DNA of 64,000 nt, taken from contig JACTVC010000008.1 of the NCBI GenBank assembly GCA_018417955.1, forward strand, positions 372,001-436,000, in the 5' to 3' direction. The notes beneath the pieces were generated by a model. It searched no databases. It was not told where the DNA came from and saw only the letters and a program-made list of their open reading frames with translations. Below are positions 1 through 11,977 of the stretch, one piece after another. Every line of letters begins with the position of its first letter. Positions within the stretch are counted from its first letter, which is position 1. The DNA comes from Laccaria trichodermophora. Lineage: Eukaryota > Basidiomycota > Agaricomycetes > Agaricales > Hydnangiaceae. The position numbers and the translations under genes are program-made.

Positions 1-49
1 TACTGAGAAAAGACCTGTTTCTTATAAACACCAAGCACCAATTGAGAAT

Positions 50-891
50 GTGACACATGAGAGAGAGGCTTTAGCAAATCTCTATAATGCCCCAGTTACA
101 CTGACGGCAGAGACTTTGATAAGCATTTCCCCAGGTATTAGACACGACTTGATTAAAGCTTTATCTAAGAAAAGGATGCCAGTACAACAAGCTCAAAACA
201 GAAAAGTTACTATGATGGAAGAGCCTGACGTTGATGCAGTACCGTTAAAACCTACAAAATTTGAATTGGAGGTGGACGCAATATCCATCAATGATTTAAA
301 TATAAAAGCGGCTTTTATAGTGACAACAAGAGATGAAGGAAACGTGCCAAAAGGGTCTATCATAATCAGTGATCCAGTAGCACAATACCTGCAGAGTTTA
401 GGTCCGTCTGAGAAACCGAAACAAATCTATGTTGCAAAGGAGTCTCATGTGTTACGAACTGTCTTCCCAGTGATTAATAGAATGGGACAGATTGAATGTT
501 TGTTAGATGCTGGTTCTCAAATTATTGCCATGGATGTGGAAGTGGCTAAGAAATTGGCCATCTCATGGGATCCAGACATAAAAATTCAAATGCAGAGTGC
601 AAACAGGACAGTTGAACAGACCCTGGGTCTTGCTAAGAATGTACCCTTTATCTTTGGAACTATAACGGCATCACTGACCCAGCATATAAAGTGCTATTGG
701 GCAGACCATTTGATGTATTGACAGAGAGTACTGTACAGAATTATAAAGACGGGGGACAAACTCTTATCATAGCAGATCCTAATTCAACACAACAATGTGT
801 ATTACCTACACATGAAAGAGGAAGACCACCTGTTGTAATGAAAGCAGAAATTCCTAAGCCATCTGAGGATTTTCGGTCTTCGATGAATTGA
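50..891 (+). pseudogene. Gypsy polyprotein, aspartic protease segment (frameshifted)
   Basis: Reading frame 50-721 ends in a retropepsin-like core: CLLDAGSQIIAM near nt 499-534 carries the D-(S/T/A)-G active-site pattern, here DAG instead of the usual DSG or DTG. Fungal Gypsy proteases normally continue into a conserved LLGRPFDVLT segment. That segment is present but in another frame (691-891), so one or a few bases were lost around 660-690. A second shift near 885 brings in the main pol frame. In a live element the protease would cut the polyprotein in the virus-like particle. The start at 50 is only the first ATG in the window; the true start lies upstream. Confidence 0.8.
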
Positions 892-3800
892 TCAAAGATC
901 AAGGAGAGATCACTGTAACCTTGATAGATGATGGTAATGGTGGTTTTGAATGCAAGTCATATACATTACCAGGGAATGGAAAATTTGAGCAAGAAGAATT
1001 AAGAAATCTTTACTTGCTCCAAACCTTGAGAAATGAAAAACACATAGAAGAAAAAGACGGTCCTGCGCTTGTGAGTTACTTAGGGAAATATTTCTCTGAT
1101 GTAAACTTAGAGTCGGGGGGGATCCAAAATGTTGAAACCATGATGAATGTCATTTATGACCATGAGGATAAAGCAGCACCTAAGGAAAAGAAAGAGGATC
1201 CTGTGGAAACTAGAGAGACTTTTGTTACGAAGAAATACAAGCCGGTTGCACAGAAAATCAGGCCAGTATACCAAGACCTCCCAGATAAATTCAGAATAAT
1301 TTGTGATATTAAAGGGAATTCTCTTGACACTCTCCCAAAGTTGAACAGGACGCCTCCTGACTTTGTACCCACAGGACGCTACACTGAAGAGAGAAAGGAA
1401 CAATTTGACAAAGTCCACAGCAGTGACTTTTTGTGGCCAGAAGAACGAAAATTATTACACCATTTTATGATGGAGAATAATGAGGCTTTTGCATGGGATG
1501 ACTCTGAGAGAGGAAGATTCAAACCAGAATACTTCCCACCTGTAGACATTCCTGTTATACCACATACACCCTGGGTATTGAAAAATATTCCTATCCCACC
1601 AGGATTATTCTCAGAAGTATGTAAAATCATTAAGACAAAGATAGATGCTGGAGTTTATGAACCTTCAAATTCGTCTTATAGATCATGGTGGTTTTGCATA
1701 TTAAAGAAAGATGGAAAAAGCTTGCGAATTGTACAAAGTCTAGAACCGTTGAATGCAGTCACAATAGCGCGCTCGGGTTTACCACCTGCAACAGATGCAC
1801 TTGCAACACATTTCTCAGGTTGGGCATGTGGAGGCATGTTTGATTTATATGTAGGATATGATGAGAGACTTTTAGCAGAGTCTTCTCGGGATTTGACTAC
1901 TTTTCAGACACCTTTCGGTGCTTTGCGACTTGTAATGTTACCAATGGGTTGGACTAATTCAGTGCCAATATTCCACGATGATGTCACATACATTCTACAA
2001 GACGAGATACCAGATATTACAGTACCATATATTGATGATGTACCTTGCAGAGGTCCGGTGGCTAGATATGAATTACCTGGAGGAAAATTTGAGACTATAC
2101 CAGAAAATGAAGGCATAAGACATTTTGTAATGGAACACTTTGAGAATGTTAACAGAGTGGTTCACAGGATGAAATATGCTGGAGGAACTTTCTTGGGTTT
2201 TAAATCCACAATTTGTGTGGCTGAAATTACTGTAGTAGGTCATTTATGCACATATGAAGGAAGGAAACCAGAGACGGACAGAGTAAAGGTCATTGATAAT
2301 TGGGGACCTTGTAAAAATCTGCATGATGTGAGAGCATTTCTCGGAATTGTTGGGGTATGCCAGATGTTTATTGAAAACTTTGCAAAGAAAGCACAGCCTA
2401 TCAATGACTTGGCCAGGAAAGGTGCTCATTTTGAATGGGGGCTTGCTCAAGAAGAATCCATGGCAGAACTCAAGAAAAGTCTCAGAGAATGTCCTGCATT
2501 GGTGCCTTTAGATTATATTAATAATCCCAATCCAGTCGTACTAGCAGTAGACACCTCATGGAAGGCTGTTGGCTTTTACATCTTTCAAGATGACAAAGAT
2601 ACAGGAAAAAGAAACTATGCAAGGTTTGGTTCTATAACCTTGAATGACAGAGAAGCAAGAATGTCACAACCAAAGAGAGAATTATTTGGACTCATGAGAG
2701 CCCTTGAAGCTGCTTCATATTGGCTACTTGGTGTAAGACGTTTAATAGTGGAAACAGATGCAAAGTACCTTGCTGGAATGCTAACTAATCCTGGCATGGG
2801 ACCAAATGCTACTGTAAATAGATGGATTGACAAAATCCTCATGTTCCACTTTACGTTGCAACATGTAAAAGGAAAGACCTTTGCAGCAGATGGACTTTCT
2901 AGAAGAGATTGGCAACCTGGAGATGAAGTGTTTACAAATTCAGAAGAAAACATGGACGAACCAGTGGGCACTCTAGAAGTTTTAGCAGACCCTAATGGTG
3001 GTGAACCACCATTAAATTTTGAAGACTTTAAAGACCAAATAGATACTCGTGGAGGTTATGTTCTATCATTAGCATTATCAATTGATGACTTTTATGATGA
3101 ACTTGATAGAGAAGAAGCAATGAGTGAGCAGTTTGCAGAAAGCATCAAACAAAAGATTGAAAATGATGAAAATAACCTGACTTGTAGTGAAGAACAGAAG
3201 GACTTCTTAAGAACCTTTGTAGTATCCACTTTAATCCCAGATTTGAGAGCCAGGTATGATGAAATGGAAACAGAGGACCCATATCCTGAAGAAGGACGCT
3301 CTTTCCTAGGAAAGGCTCATGATGATTATCTGCCGTTAGTACGAATTTGATTGAAAAATCCAAATGTTCGACCTGAAAATCTTACAGACAAACAGTATAT
3401 TTCATTTACAAGATTTGCAAAAGGGTTTTTTGTTGACAAAGAAGACAGATTATACAGGAGGAGCGTAGACTCCAGACACAAACTGGTGGTAGACAAATCA
3501 CATAGAATGTACATGATGCGTGCAGCTCATGATAGTCTTGGACATAGAGGTGCATATGCTACGAGAATGATGTTAGGAGAAAGATTCTGGTGGCCAGACA
3601 TTGAATGCGATATTACATGGTATGTGAAAACCTGCCATCACTGCCAAGAAAGGTCCAAAAGAATTATAGAAATTCCTCCAATGGTTACTCATACACCCTC
3701 TATTTTTCAAGTCCTTCATGCTGATACTGTTCATGTAACACCTGCATCTAATGGATGTAAATACATTGTACATGGAAGATGCACTTTATCCAGTTATATG

Positions 3801-4766
3801 GAAGGAAGACCTCTGAAGAAAGAAACGGTGCGGACTATAGCACTCTGGCTATTTGAAGAAGTAATTTGCAGATGGGGCTGCCTATCCGAAATTATTACAG
3901 ATAATGGTGCTGTATTTCTTGCAGCTGTAAGATGGCTTCAAGAAAAGTATGGAATAAAGGGAATACAAATTTCCACATACAATTCTAAGGCAAATGGAAG
4001 AATTGAGAGACCGCATTGGGATGTAGTACAAATGTTAGCCAAATGCTGTGGACCACAGAACCTTGCTAAATGGTATTGATTCTTTTGGCAGGTACTATGG
4101 GCAGATAGAATCATGGTTAGAAAGCATTTTGGTTGCTTGCCGTTTTTCATGGTTACTGGTGCACATCCACTGATACCACTTGACGTTCAAGAAGCTACAT
4201 GGTTAGTTAAATTACCAGATCGTGTTTTAACTACAGAAGAGCTTATTGGCTATAGAGCAAGAGCTTTGGCCAAACACAGGGTTCACATTGCAGATATGAG
4301 AAGGAGAGTGACCTTAGAGAAAATGACAAGAGTAGAAAAGTACGAAATTGAACATAGGAATAAAATCGTTGGTAGAATTTACAAACCAGGGGACTTGGTT
4401 CTTGTCAGAAACACAAGCGTTGAGTCATCCCTGAATAGAAAAATGAAACCACGATATTTAGGCCTGATGATTATAATCAGGTGTTCCAAGGGAGGTTCGT
4501 ACATTGTGGCGGAAATGGATGGGGCTGTGTTTCAAAATAAAGTTGGGGCCTTTAGAATTATTCCTTACTTTGCAAGGACTAAGATAATGCTTCCCGACGA
4601 TATTTATGAAATCATAGACCTCAACAAAGAAAGCTTAGACAAATTAGACGAAGAAGGACTTAAAGATCATGTCAATTCGAATGACTATTACTTCGAAGGT
4701 GTAAATCTGGACCAAAACGTTCAAGATGACGTCGGCAGAATGGAAGCAGACAATGATGATGATTAG
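888..4766 (+). pseudogene. Gypsy pol: reverse transcriptase, RNase H, integrase (two in-frame TGA)
   Basis: One frame holds all pol enzymes. The RT core runs from about 1600 to 2260, with FDLYVGYDER and the catalytic PYIDDV box (about 2025-2042). RNase H runs from about 2540 to 2900 (VLAVDTSWKAVGFY, a YxxxxRELFGLMRALE-like helix, ETDAKYLAGM). The integrase zinc finger near 3530-3650 has H-x-H and CHHC spacing (HDSLGHRG, then CHHCQER). The integrase core shows D (LHADTVH), D (ITDNGAVF) and E (NGRIERPH). The tail at 4113-4766 has a basic linker and a GPY/F-like segment. In-frame TGA codons at 3348 and 4077 split the frame into three pieces without changing phase. TTG at 888 is just where the open frame begins after the upstream frameshift, not a credible initiator. 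Confidence 0.92.
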
Positions 4767-4939
4767 TTTATTAAAAACACGACAAGACCTTTCTGAATTA
4801 AACAGACGATGAAAACTGCAAATGGGACTATTCAGAAGATAAAGGTGCATGCGCGCAAAACAGATCATCTAGATTTTAAATGTACTATGAAAATACATAA
4901 GGACTCTAGGTGCCCTACTAAGTCCGTATAATTACCTAC
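4767..4939. other. Spacer between Gypsy element and next gene
   Basis: I see no gene, LTR or tRNA here. It separates the Gypsy coding end from the stop codon side of the minus-strand gene that follows, and may include the 3' untranslated part of the retroelement. Confidence 0.4.
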
Positions 4940-6421
4940 TTAAGCGAGAAACACCTTGATTTCCTCATAATCTTTGAGCAAGTCAGCAACAGTCTCGTAC
5001 TCAGTGTTGACGACTTCAAAGAGTTTGAGCTCTAAGTCCATACGCTGAAGGACAGTAATGATGTGGTTTCGCAAGTCCAGCTGGGTAGTACAATAATAAT
5101 CCAGCATGGGTTCGCCAGGCATGGGTTTGTCGAGAATGGTGCAGGTGCGCTGCGTAATAAAGTCCTTGATGGAACTATCAAGTGACAAAGAGTGTCCTAT
5201 GCACAAAAAGATAAAAAATGGTCATTAGCTTCGTGATATGTGCTATAGAAAAGTAGAAAGGATGTACCGCGACGACGCTGAAGGTTGGCAAGGTCAGTGG
5301 CAGAAGAGGGATCAATCCGAGCCCGCTTGTTGCTGGACGACGCAACCTGACCATTCTCGATAGCAGCTGCCTTGAAGTAAATACGATTTTAGTGTCCATG
5401 CCAGGGACAGCGGCGTACAGAATACGCTCAGTCTCTGCGTGTTTGAATGGGAACTAACAACGAATTTATGAGCATTTGCATATTAAAAATCAAAAAGAAC
5501 ACGTCGCGTGGCTTACCTTGCTTGTGGCACGCTTTTTGCCCTTATCCTTGGTAGCAACCTTTGCTTCGACTTCCCCGTTGAAGAGGTTGTCGATTTTCAT
5601 CTGCGCGAATGACCGAGTAAATGAATTAATAAGACCTATGAAAATTAAGAGATACACACAGCATCAGGACCTGAAGCAGCAGTAATGGGACCATCAGATG
5701 CACCCATTGTGACGTCGACATCGCCAATAATCTCGATCTCATCGTCGTCCTTGTCATCGATGACAGCCTTGGATTTCACGGCTTTACGAGGGCAAGGCTG
5801 AGCAAAAGAAGGATTAAAAATAGAAAAACGAGATTAAATAAAAATAATGGACTTTGGGTTTAACATCAGCAAGGGCTGCAGCGACGTCAGCGGCACCACG
5901 CTTCTGTGCGTTTCCTGCATCTCGGATGATCTGAACCTTCTTACAGAAGTCCCAGCAGACGTTGAAGCCTACAGGATCGGTAATGGACTTGTCCAAGTCA
6001 TTGAGAGTGTTGTACTCTTGGCGAATGATGAAGACAGGCTCCGATAAGTTGTGATCAGTGAAAATGGCGGGATCGCCACTGGTGACAAGAGTCCCCTAAC
6101 AAGAAGCAAGACATACAAATTAAAATGACATTCACATATATATCATAAAAAGCGTATGCAGAGTCCAGCGATGCTAGAAAGCATGCTGAGCAGAACAAAG
6201 GGCTGGAAAGTTGGCTTTGAGCTGACATAAGTCTTAAACGCTTCGTTGATATTGTCGCGGATGACAAGAGTAGAAGTGAGAGGTGCAGGAGGTGACATGT
6301 TTAGGCTGGGTGAAAGTGTAGTGAATTGTGCTACAATACTCAATGAATTTTCTCGTCTTTTAAGTCGTTCCACTGTTCTACGCCCCTGACTAGAGAATGA
6401 AGAATTTGACGACGCACTCAT
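4940..6421 (-). CDS. Hypothetical spliced protein, minus strand
   Basis: I do not recognise this protein. On the minus strand an ATG at 6421 opens MSASSNSSFSSQG, followed by several exons separated by short GT-AG introns (for example one ending near 6099 before an exon reading GTLVTSGDPAIFTDHN). That exon continues with a soluble, mixed-charge segment ending in AALADVKPK. Later exons are acidic and basic (DDKDDDEIEIIGDVDVTMG at about 5705-5760; GKKRATSK near 5520). The last exon (about 4940-5200) ends in a conserved-looking DLLKDYEEIKVFLA. No signal peptide, membrane segment or catalytic motif is visible. It lies in the same orientation just downstream of the next gene, which resembles proteins multiplied in agaricomycete repeat DNA; a transposon-associated origin is possible but not shown. 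Exon borders are approximate. Confidence 0.55.
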
Positions 6422-6853
6422 TCAGGAGTTGAGCATCATTTCAGGAGGTATCGCATATGATAATCACATGTGCTATTAATAGAATTGCCATCGCTTCAGA
6501 CGCACTCTTCACACTTGGCGGAACAACTGAGGACAGTTGATTTTAAAAGTACAGGGGAGGATAGTGATCTGTTATAACATATAATGTACCTTTTGAAATC
6601 AAGAAATATATGTTTTGCAATTTTATAATTAAAGAACAAACTTAGAAATTGGTTGAAAAAGTCTCTAAGTCAGCTTAGGTGACTTCAGTCTTCTTTCACA
6701 CTAGTAGAAAAACAACAAGATACAAGCTTTTATTAGTCTACCTAATAAAAACTACAAGAAGTACAAAGAAATACGATATAATGAGAATTTGCGCATAAAA
6801 ATATCGTACAGAGTCCAAAATGATATCTAGAAAAATATGAAAAGGGGCCCCAC
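6422..6853. other. AT-rich intergenic spacer
   Basis: AT-rich DNA between two minus-strand genes. It should contain the promoter of the downstream gene, but I can point to no specific motif. Confidence 0.4.
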
Positions 6854-8097
6854 TCACCCATCGTTGGCCGGAGCCTCGTCTTCATTGTCATTGTCAGAGT
6901 CTTTGGTAGGAAGACGACCAGGGCAGATCCTCTCAAACAGAGCGGTCATCTCTGCGAGATTGTCACGAGAGTTCTTGGTGGCATCTTCATCTTTGGAATC
7001 ATTGACAGGGGTGCTGAGGTCGCCAAGGAAGGACATGATGAAAGGAAGATAATGGTCGAAGTCGTCCTGTGTTTGAAAAATAGTACTGACCAAGCTCTTC
7101 TTGCCCTCGATAGCGGCAAGATCGAAGAGCGCTCGAGCAGCACGGCGCATGTTGGTGTCCCGATGATACCGAAGGGAGTCGATGATGGCTTCATTCGCGT
7201 GAATGTGCTGTTGATCAAACACAGCATCTTGAATGTGAGAAACGATAACTACAGAATAAAAGAAATTAGAACAAAGATCTCTAAGAAAATATAAACTCAA
7301 GGACTTACGTTCTGGAGCCAAGCGAGTAGGGCGACGTCCCAGAATGCTCCAGACTTCTGCACGACGGACAGGCTTGAGGCTGTATTCACAGCAAGTGAAA
7401 TGCGCAGTGGTGCAGGGCATGCGGGGGTAACCCCAGCCTTGAAACTGGCACTTCTCTTCCTTCCAGTTCTTGCCAATAGAGCATTGAACGCAAGGCTCAG
7501 GCATCTGAACAAAAAAAAGAACTTGAGGGAATAAAAAGAGAAGAAATAATAAAATTACTTACGAAAGGCTTGTTGAAAAGATGCTCTAAGTCGGTAGGGA
7601 CATTGAATGCCCTGATAAACCACTGATGAGGAGGAACTAAGAAAATAAAAAACCTTCAGTTAGTAACGAAATGAACAAAGAAAAAGAAAGAATCTTATGG
7701 AGGCGTTTCTTATCGTGCGTCAAGTCGGGATTGATAACATCCGGCGCTATAATAAAAACACGAAGTTAGATTGTAAAAAGAAATAATATGATAAGAGAAA
7801 ATGTACCGTTCTTACGGGGTCAGCCACGTTTACAAGGAGGAGGACTAGCAATGAACGACTTGTCCGATTCCCCGTCCTCTCCTTCTTCACTGGGGCTCCA
7901 CTTGCATTTACTTGCCTTGGATTTCACGCTTGGAGCGAGCACAAGGGCGTTCTTCATCTTTGCAATAGCCTTGGCCGGACGCTCGCGACACGTGTGCATC
8001 TTGACCTTGGGAATGTTGAGGCGAGGAACCTTGAGGATGACTGGCGTGTTGGCTGATGGTACCGGAGGAGACAGAGTTAAAGATAATAGCTAGACAA
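6854..8097 (-). pseudogene. Cys-rich hypothetical protein, 5' end lost
   Basis: A spliced minus-strand gene of unknown function. The best block (about 7380-7504) reads PEPCVQCSIGKNWKEEKC and then QFQGWGYP...CTTAHFTCCEYS, a C-x2-C ... C ... GWG ... C ... C pattern that I associate with repeat-borne agaricomycete proteins (a zinc-binding role is inferred). A GTAAGT/CTGTAG intron between about 7248 and 7308 joins LAPE to LIVSHIQDAVFDQQH in frame. The C-terminus is acidic (DSDNDNEDEAPANDG, stop at 6854). Upstream exons lie at about 7560-7630 (VPPHQWFIRAFNVPTDLEH), about 7685-7745 and about 7810-8097. The last of these is open but has no ATG: it begins after TTGTCTAG, which looks like an intron acceptor. 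Satellite DNA starts immediately upstream, so the first exon seems to have been displaced. Confidence 0.55.
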
Positions 8098-8469
8098 TTA
8101 GCCATTGAACCACAAGGCATTTAAAAGCTAAGGCCAACTAGTGATCTATATGGCCATGTCGCTTGGCATGTTCCACACATTCAACACATGTGCATGGTGT
8201 TTGGTTATTATTTGCGCATCTTGTTCCTCAACCACCACCATCCAACCACCATCCCTCATGATGAGCCCCCCTCGCTCAGCACATCGCCCAGGCCGACACC
8301 ATCCACTGCTGTCGATGACTGCCCACGACTAACACTGCCCACACCAACGACCCCCGGCGATGACGATCCCCCAACAATGTGTCGATGCCATGTCACCATG
8401 ACCCCACCCATCCACAGCGCAAAGCGACGACAACGACACGACAACCAGCCAAGTGACAATCACCCAGGA

Positions 8470-9010
8470 GCATGACGCGACCACGACCCACGTCAATGAC
8501 AACGCAACCACGATGCACAACGACGACATGGCCACAACCCACATCAATGACGATGTGATGACGACCCATGACGATGACATGGCCACAACCCATGTCAACG
8601 ACAACCCACATCAATGACAACACGACAATGACCTACATCAATGACAACGCGACACCGACCCACGTCAATGATGTGACAATGGCCCGTGTCAACGTCCAGG
8701 CATGACCACGACCCACATTGACCACGACATGACCACGACCCATGACCACAACGTGGCCACAACCCATGTCAACGACATGGCCATGATCCACGTCAATGAC
8801 GCGGCCATGACCCATGTCAACAACGATGTGACCACGACCCATGACGATGATGCGGCCACGACCCACGTCAACGACATGACAACTTCCCACATCAACGTCC
8901 ACAACACCTCAACAGCCCACATCCACATTCACGATGCATCAACAACCCGCATTGATGTCCATGACTCATCAACAACCCATGTCAACGTCTATGACGTGTC
9001 CACATTCATG
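8470..9010. repeat. Cryptic satellite, ACGACCCACGTCAATG-type units
   Basis: Irregular tandem copies of motifs such as ACGACCCA, CATGACCACG and GTCAATGACA. Units vary between about 12 and 24 bp, so it is a degenerate satellite and not a clean minisatellite. Both strands are open over long stretches only because the triplet-like pattern avoids stops; I do not treat these frames as genes. Confidence 0.8.
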
Positions 9011-9029
9011 GTGAGTCCTCACTATTGTC

Positions 9030-9395
9030 TCCCCCCTCCATTCCCTCCCTCACCCCCCCTTCCCTCCATCCCTCCACCACTCCCTCCCCTCCATCACTCC
9101 CTCCCCTCTATCACTCCCTCCCCTCTATCACTCCCTTCCCCTCCATCACTCCCTCCCCTCTATCACTCCCTTCCCCTCCATCACTCCCTCCCCTCTATCA
9201 CTCCCTCCCCTCTATCACTCCCTTCCCCTCCATCACTCCCTCCCCTCTATCACTCCCTCCCCTCTATCACTCCCTTCCCCTCCATCACTCCCTCCCCCCT
9301 TCATCAATTCCTTCCCCTCCATCACTCCCTTCCCCTCCATCCCCCCTCCATCACTCCCTTCCCCTCCCTCTCTCTATCACTTCCTCCCTTCTCCA
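9030..9395. repeat. Polypyrimidine minisatellite (CCCTCCCCTCTATCACT)n
   Basis: An almost pure C/T tract of units such as CCCTCCCCTCTATCACT and CCCTTCCCCTCCATCACT. The purine-rich complement could adopt triplex or H-DNA-like structures (inference from composition). Equivalent tracts occur in each related element of this window, always next to an ACG/CGT-rich satellite. Confidence 0.9.
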
Positions 9396-9768
9396 TTTGA
9401 AGTAGTAAAATACATGTATGTAGTTCTATTCAATAAATACACTTGAATTTTCTTTGTTCAAATACAAATATCATAAGGAATTCTTAGGATTGAACATAAG
9501 GTCTGAGTTAGATTAAGTCATATGACATCTGGCTAAAGTTGGGATTTTTTTATAATTTGTGCAAGGCAGAGTCCATGTTGGAACTCTGATTGAATCCATC
9601 TGGAGGCCACTTGGATTCCAGGTGGAGTCCATGTGGAGTCCAGATGGATTTTCAGCAAAAATGTAGGGTGAGGTCCTTCCTGGGTGGAGTCCAGATGGAG
9701 TCCAGATGGATTCATGGAGTCCATGTGGAGTCCATGTGGAATCCGTGGGGGAGGGTAAAGTACTGGGA

Positions 9769-10311
9769 TTTGTGTTAACTTAGTTAATGTCACTGCTCTG
9801 AAAATGCAGCCAAAAAAACATCTGGATTTGTATTAGTACAACACTGTCCAAAATTTCGGATGTAATTTTGACAGGCGCCAGACAACCCCTGTGGAATGCT
9901 TCAATGCCTGAAATTTAGAACTTCAAGCACCTGAAAATGCGGCCAAAAAAACATCCAGATCTGTATTAAACATGCTGAATGTCATTGCCCCGAAAATGCA
10001 GCCGAAAAAATGTCCAGATTTGTGATTAACTTGGTGAATGTCACTGCTCTGAAAATGTGGCCAGAAAGACATCCGGATTTGTATGAGTGCACCAATGTCT
10101 GAAAATTCAGATGTAATTTTGACACAGACCAGACAGCCCCCCCATGGATTGCTCTGAAGTCCAAAATTTTTTAAGTAATTTCCATCTGGATATAATGATC
10201 CCTGTAGATTGCACCAATGTCTGAAATTTTGGATGTAATTTTGACAGGGGCCAGACAACCCCCATGGAATGCTCCAATGTCTGAAATTTATACTTTGAGT
10301 ACCCGAAAATG
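9769..10311. repeat. Left part of tandem array interrupted by element 10312-13119
   Basis: Diverged tandem units built on AAAATGCGGCC-AAAAAACATC, TGGATTTGTATT and GGTGAATGTCA, alternating with segments containing GACCAGACAACCCCC. The same array resumes at 13120 after the hAT-like insertion, so 9769-10311 and 13120-14060 were once continuous. Confidence 0.75.
10304..10311. other. 8-bp target site duplication, left copy (CGAAAATG)
   Basis: CGAAAATG directly precedes the left terminus at 10312 and recurs at 13120-13127 directly after the right terminus. An 8-bp duplication is the hallmark of hAT-superfamily transposition. Confidence 0.8.
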
Positions 10312-10639
10312 CCAGTACTTTACCCTCCCCCATGAGTCCAGCAGACTCCCATAGAATGTCGGAATTCCATCCAGAGTCCGCTGGAATGGTAGGAATCTCA
10401 AATTCCAGTGGATTCCGCTGGATTCTGAATGGAATTCCAATGGATTCCACCAGAATCTGAATGGAATTCCAGAAGACTGATTAGTGCTGATCAGAACTGA
10501 GCTAGAGGTCAGGTGACTTGAGCTGTATTTATTGAAGTCAGAAATTCAAACCTCCTTATAAAATTCACAAGTGAATTAGATTAAATAATGATGTATTTCA
10601 ATTATAATACAAAATATATTTAACTACATACAGTGTATA

Positions 10640-11060
10640 CTAGAGAGGGAGGGGATGGGCAAGGAAGGGGCAGGGAATGAGGAGGGAAGGGGGAAGGGAA
10701 AAGGGAAAAGGAAGGGGGGGGAAGGGAAAAGGAAGGGGGGAAGGGAAAAGGGAAAAGGAAGGGGGGAAGGGAAAAGGGAAAAGGAAGGGGGGGCACAAGA
10801 AATAGGGGATTGACAAGGAAAGGAGGAGGGAAGGGGGAAGGGGGATGGAAAAGGGAAGGGGGGGGCACAAGAAATAGGGAATTGACAAGGGAAGGGGGAT
10901 GGAAAAGGGATGGGAGAGGGAAGAGGGATGGGAGGGACAGGGAAGGGGGAGGACAAAGGAAGGGGGAGGGAAAAGGAAAGGGGAGGGAAAAGGAAGGGGG
11001 AGGAAATAGGAAGGGGGAGAGAAAAGGGAGGGGGGAGGGAAAAGGGAGTGGGCTCGTCGA
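10640..11060. repeat. Polypurine tract (GGGAAAAGGAAGGGGG)n
   Basis: Nearly pure G/A on the plus strand with units like GGGAAGGGAAAAGG. This is the reverse-complement orientation of the pyrimidine tract at 9030-9395, so the two neighbouring elements carry the same module in opposite directions. Confidence 0.9.
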
Positions 11061-11510
11061 CGTTGTCGGTTGACGTGTGGCCGTCTCGTCGTCGCTGACG
11101 TGTCGTGTTGTCGTTGTCCATTGTCGCCGTTGTCGTCCGTCGCCGTTGTCGTCCGTCGCCGTTGTCGTCCGTTGACGTGTCGTCCTCATTGTCGTCCGTT
11201 GTCGTCCGTCATCGTGCGTTGACGTGCCGTCCTCGTCGTCGCTGACGTGTCGTCCGTTGCTGTCATGCATTGACGTGATGTGTCATCCTCGTCGTCCGTC
11301 GTTGTGTGGCCATTCTCGTCGTCGCTGACGTGTCGTCGTCCGTCGTCTGTCGTCCATCGTCATCGTCGTGTCGTCATCCATCGTCGTGTCATCATGTCGT
11401 CGTCCATCGTCGTTGTCGCCGTCGTCATACTCTGCGTGGGCATGGTGGGAGGTGACCATGCTGGTCGTGGTGACGGTGGTGGTGGTTGTGGTTGTGGTTG
11501 ACAGCAAAAC
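11060..11510. repeat. Cryptic satellite, GTCGTCGTTGACGTG-type units
   Basis: Degenerate repeats of CGTCGT, CGTTGTCGTCCGT and TGACGTGTCGTC, the reverse-complement class of the satellite at 8470-9010. Triplet periodicity produces long open frames, which I reject as genes. Confidence 0.8.
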
Positions 11511-11977
11511 AGATGCTGATGGTGACGCCGGTGAATGCCGTGACTCGTTTAGGAAGGTGGGCGTGAGGATGGGTTATATAGAATAAATGTTGGTAGGATT
11601 TTAATGGCCATATGGTGTAGTGGAAATATTGCTGCTTGGAGTTCATGTGATATTTCCTGAGGCTAGAGTTCAATCCTCATGCATCCACATATTTTTATAT
11701 ATATTATAATAACAACAACAAATATTGGAATTCATTGGAATCTCTCAGAAAGTCTGGGGTTTGGAAAGTACGGCTACATTGTATGGTGGTTTGTACGTTG
11801 GGTAATTCTGCCACACAGTGGAGCGTAAATTCTTACGCTCTTTTCCGTACACCCCAACATGATCATGGGTCCGTGCATTGATCATCGATTCGTCCTCCAG
11901 CACCGTCACCACGTCATCTGTCCTGCATGTCCTGGCTCACCGCTCAGCACTCATCGCCAACCTGGCAATGTACCACC

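Larger units (their letters stand above)
1..4766 (+). mobile_element. Ty3/Gypsy LTR retrotransposon, 5'-truncated by window edge, decayed
   Basis: The stretch encodes, in order, an aspartic protease, reverse transcriptase, RNase H and integrase (zinc finger plus DDE core). The RT-RNaseH-integrase order is diagnostic of Ty3/Gypsy (Metaviridae-type) elements. Gag and the 5' LTR must lie left of the window. I could not recognise a 3' LTR or polypurine tract after 4766, so the right boundary is the end of the coding region only. The copy is inactive: the protease part is frameshifted near 660-690 and again near 880, and the long pol frame has TGA stops at 3348-3350 and 4077-4079. Both stops are at positions where TGG or CGA would keep the frame, so they could be G-to-A or C-to-T changes; that is inference. 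Confident about the family, less so about the ends. Confidence 0.93.
8120..9768. mobile_element. Satellite-bearing hAT-like TIR element (right end recognised)
   Basis: Modules in order: CA/ACG-rich cryptic satellite (8260-9010), polypyrimidine minisatellite (9030-9395), about 130 bp of AT-rich unique DNA, then subterminal GGAGTCCA/TGGATTCC-type repeats (9540-9740). It ends in GGGGGAGGGTAAAGTACTGG (9749-9768). That end is the inverse of the start of the neighbouring element at 10312 (CCAGTACTTTACCCTCCCCC), so the two belong to one family. The DNA immediately right (GATTTGTG...) belongs to an older tandem array, so this element inserted into that array or beside it. I could not find a matching left terminus; the left limit is where satellite sequence meets the broken gene. 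No coding capacity, hence non-autonomous. Confidence 0.6.

Noticed and set aside
8702..9405. Long plus-strand open frames rich in Thr/His/Asp and Pro/Ser
   Set aside because: They follow the satellite and pyrimidine repeat period, exist in several frames at once, and have no domain or splice signals.
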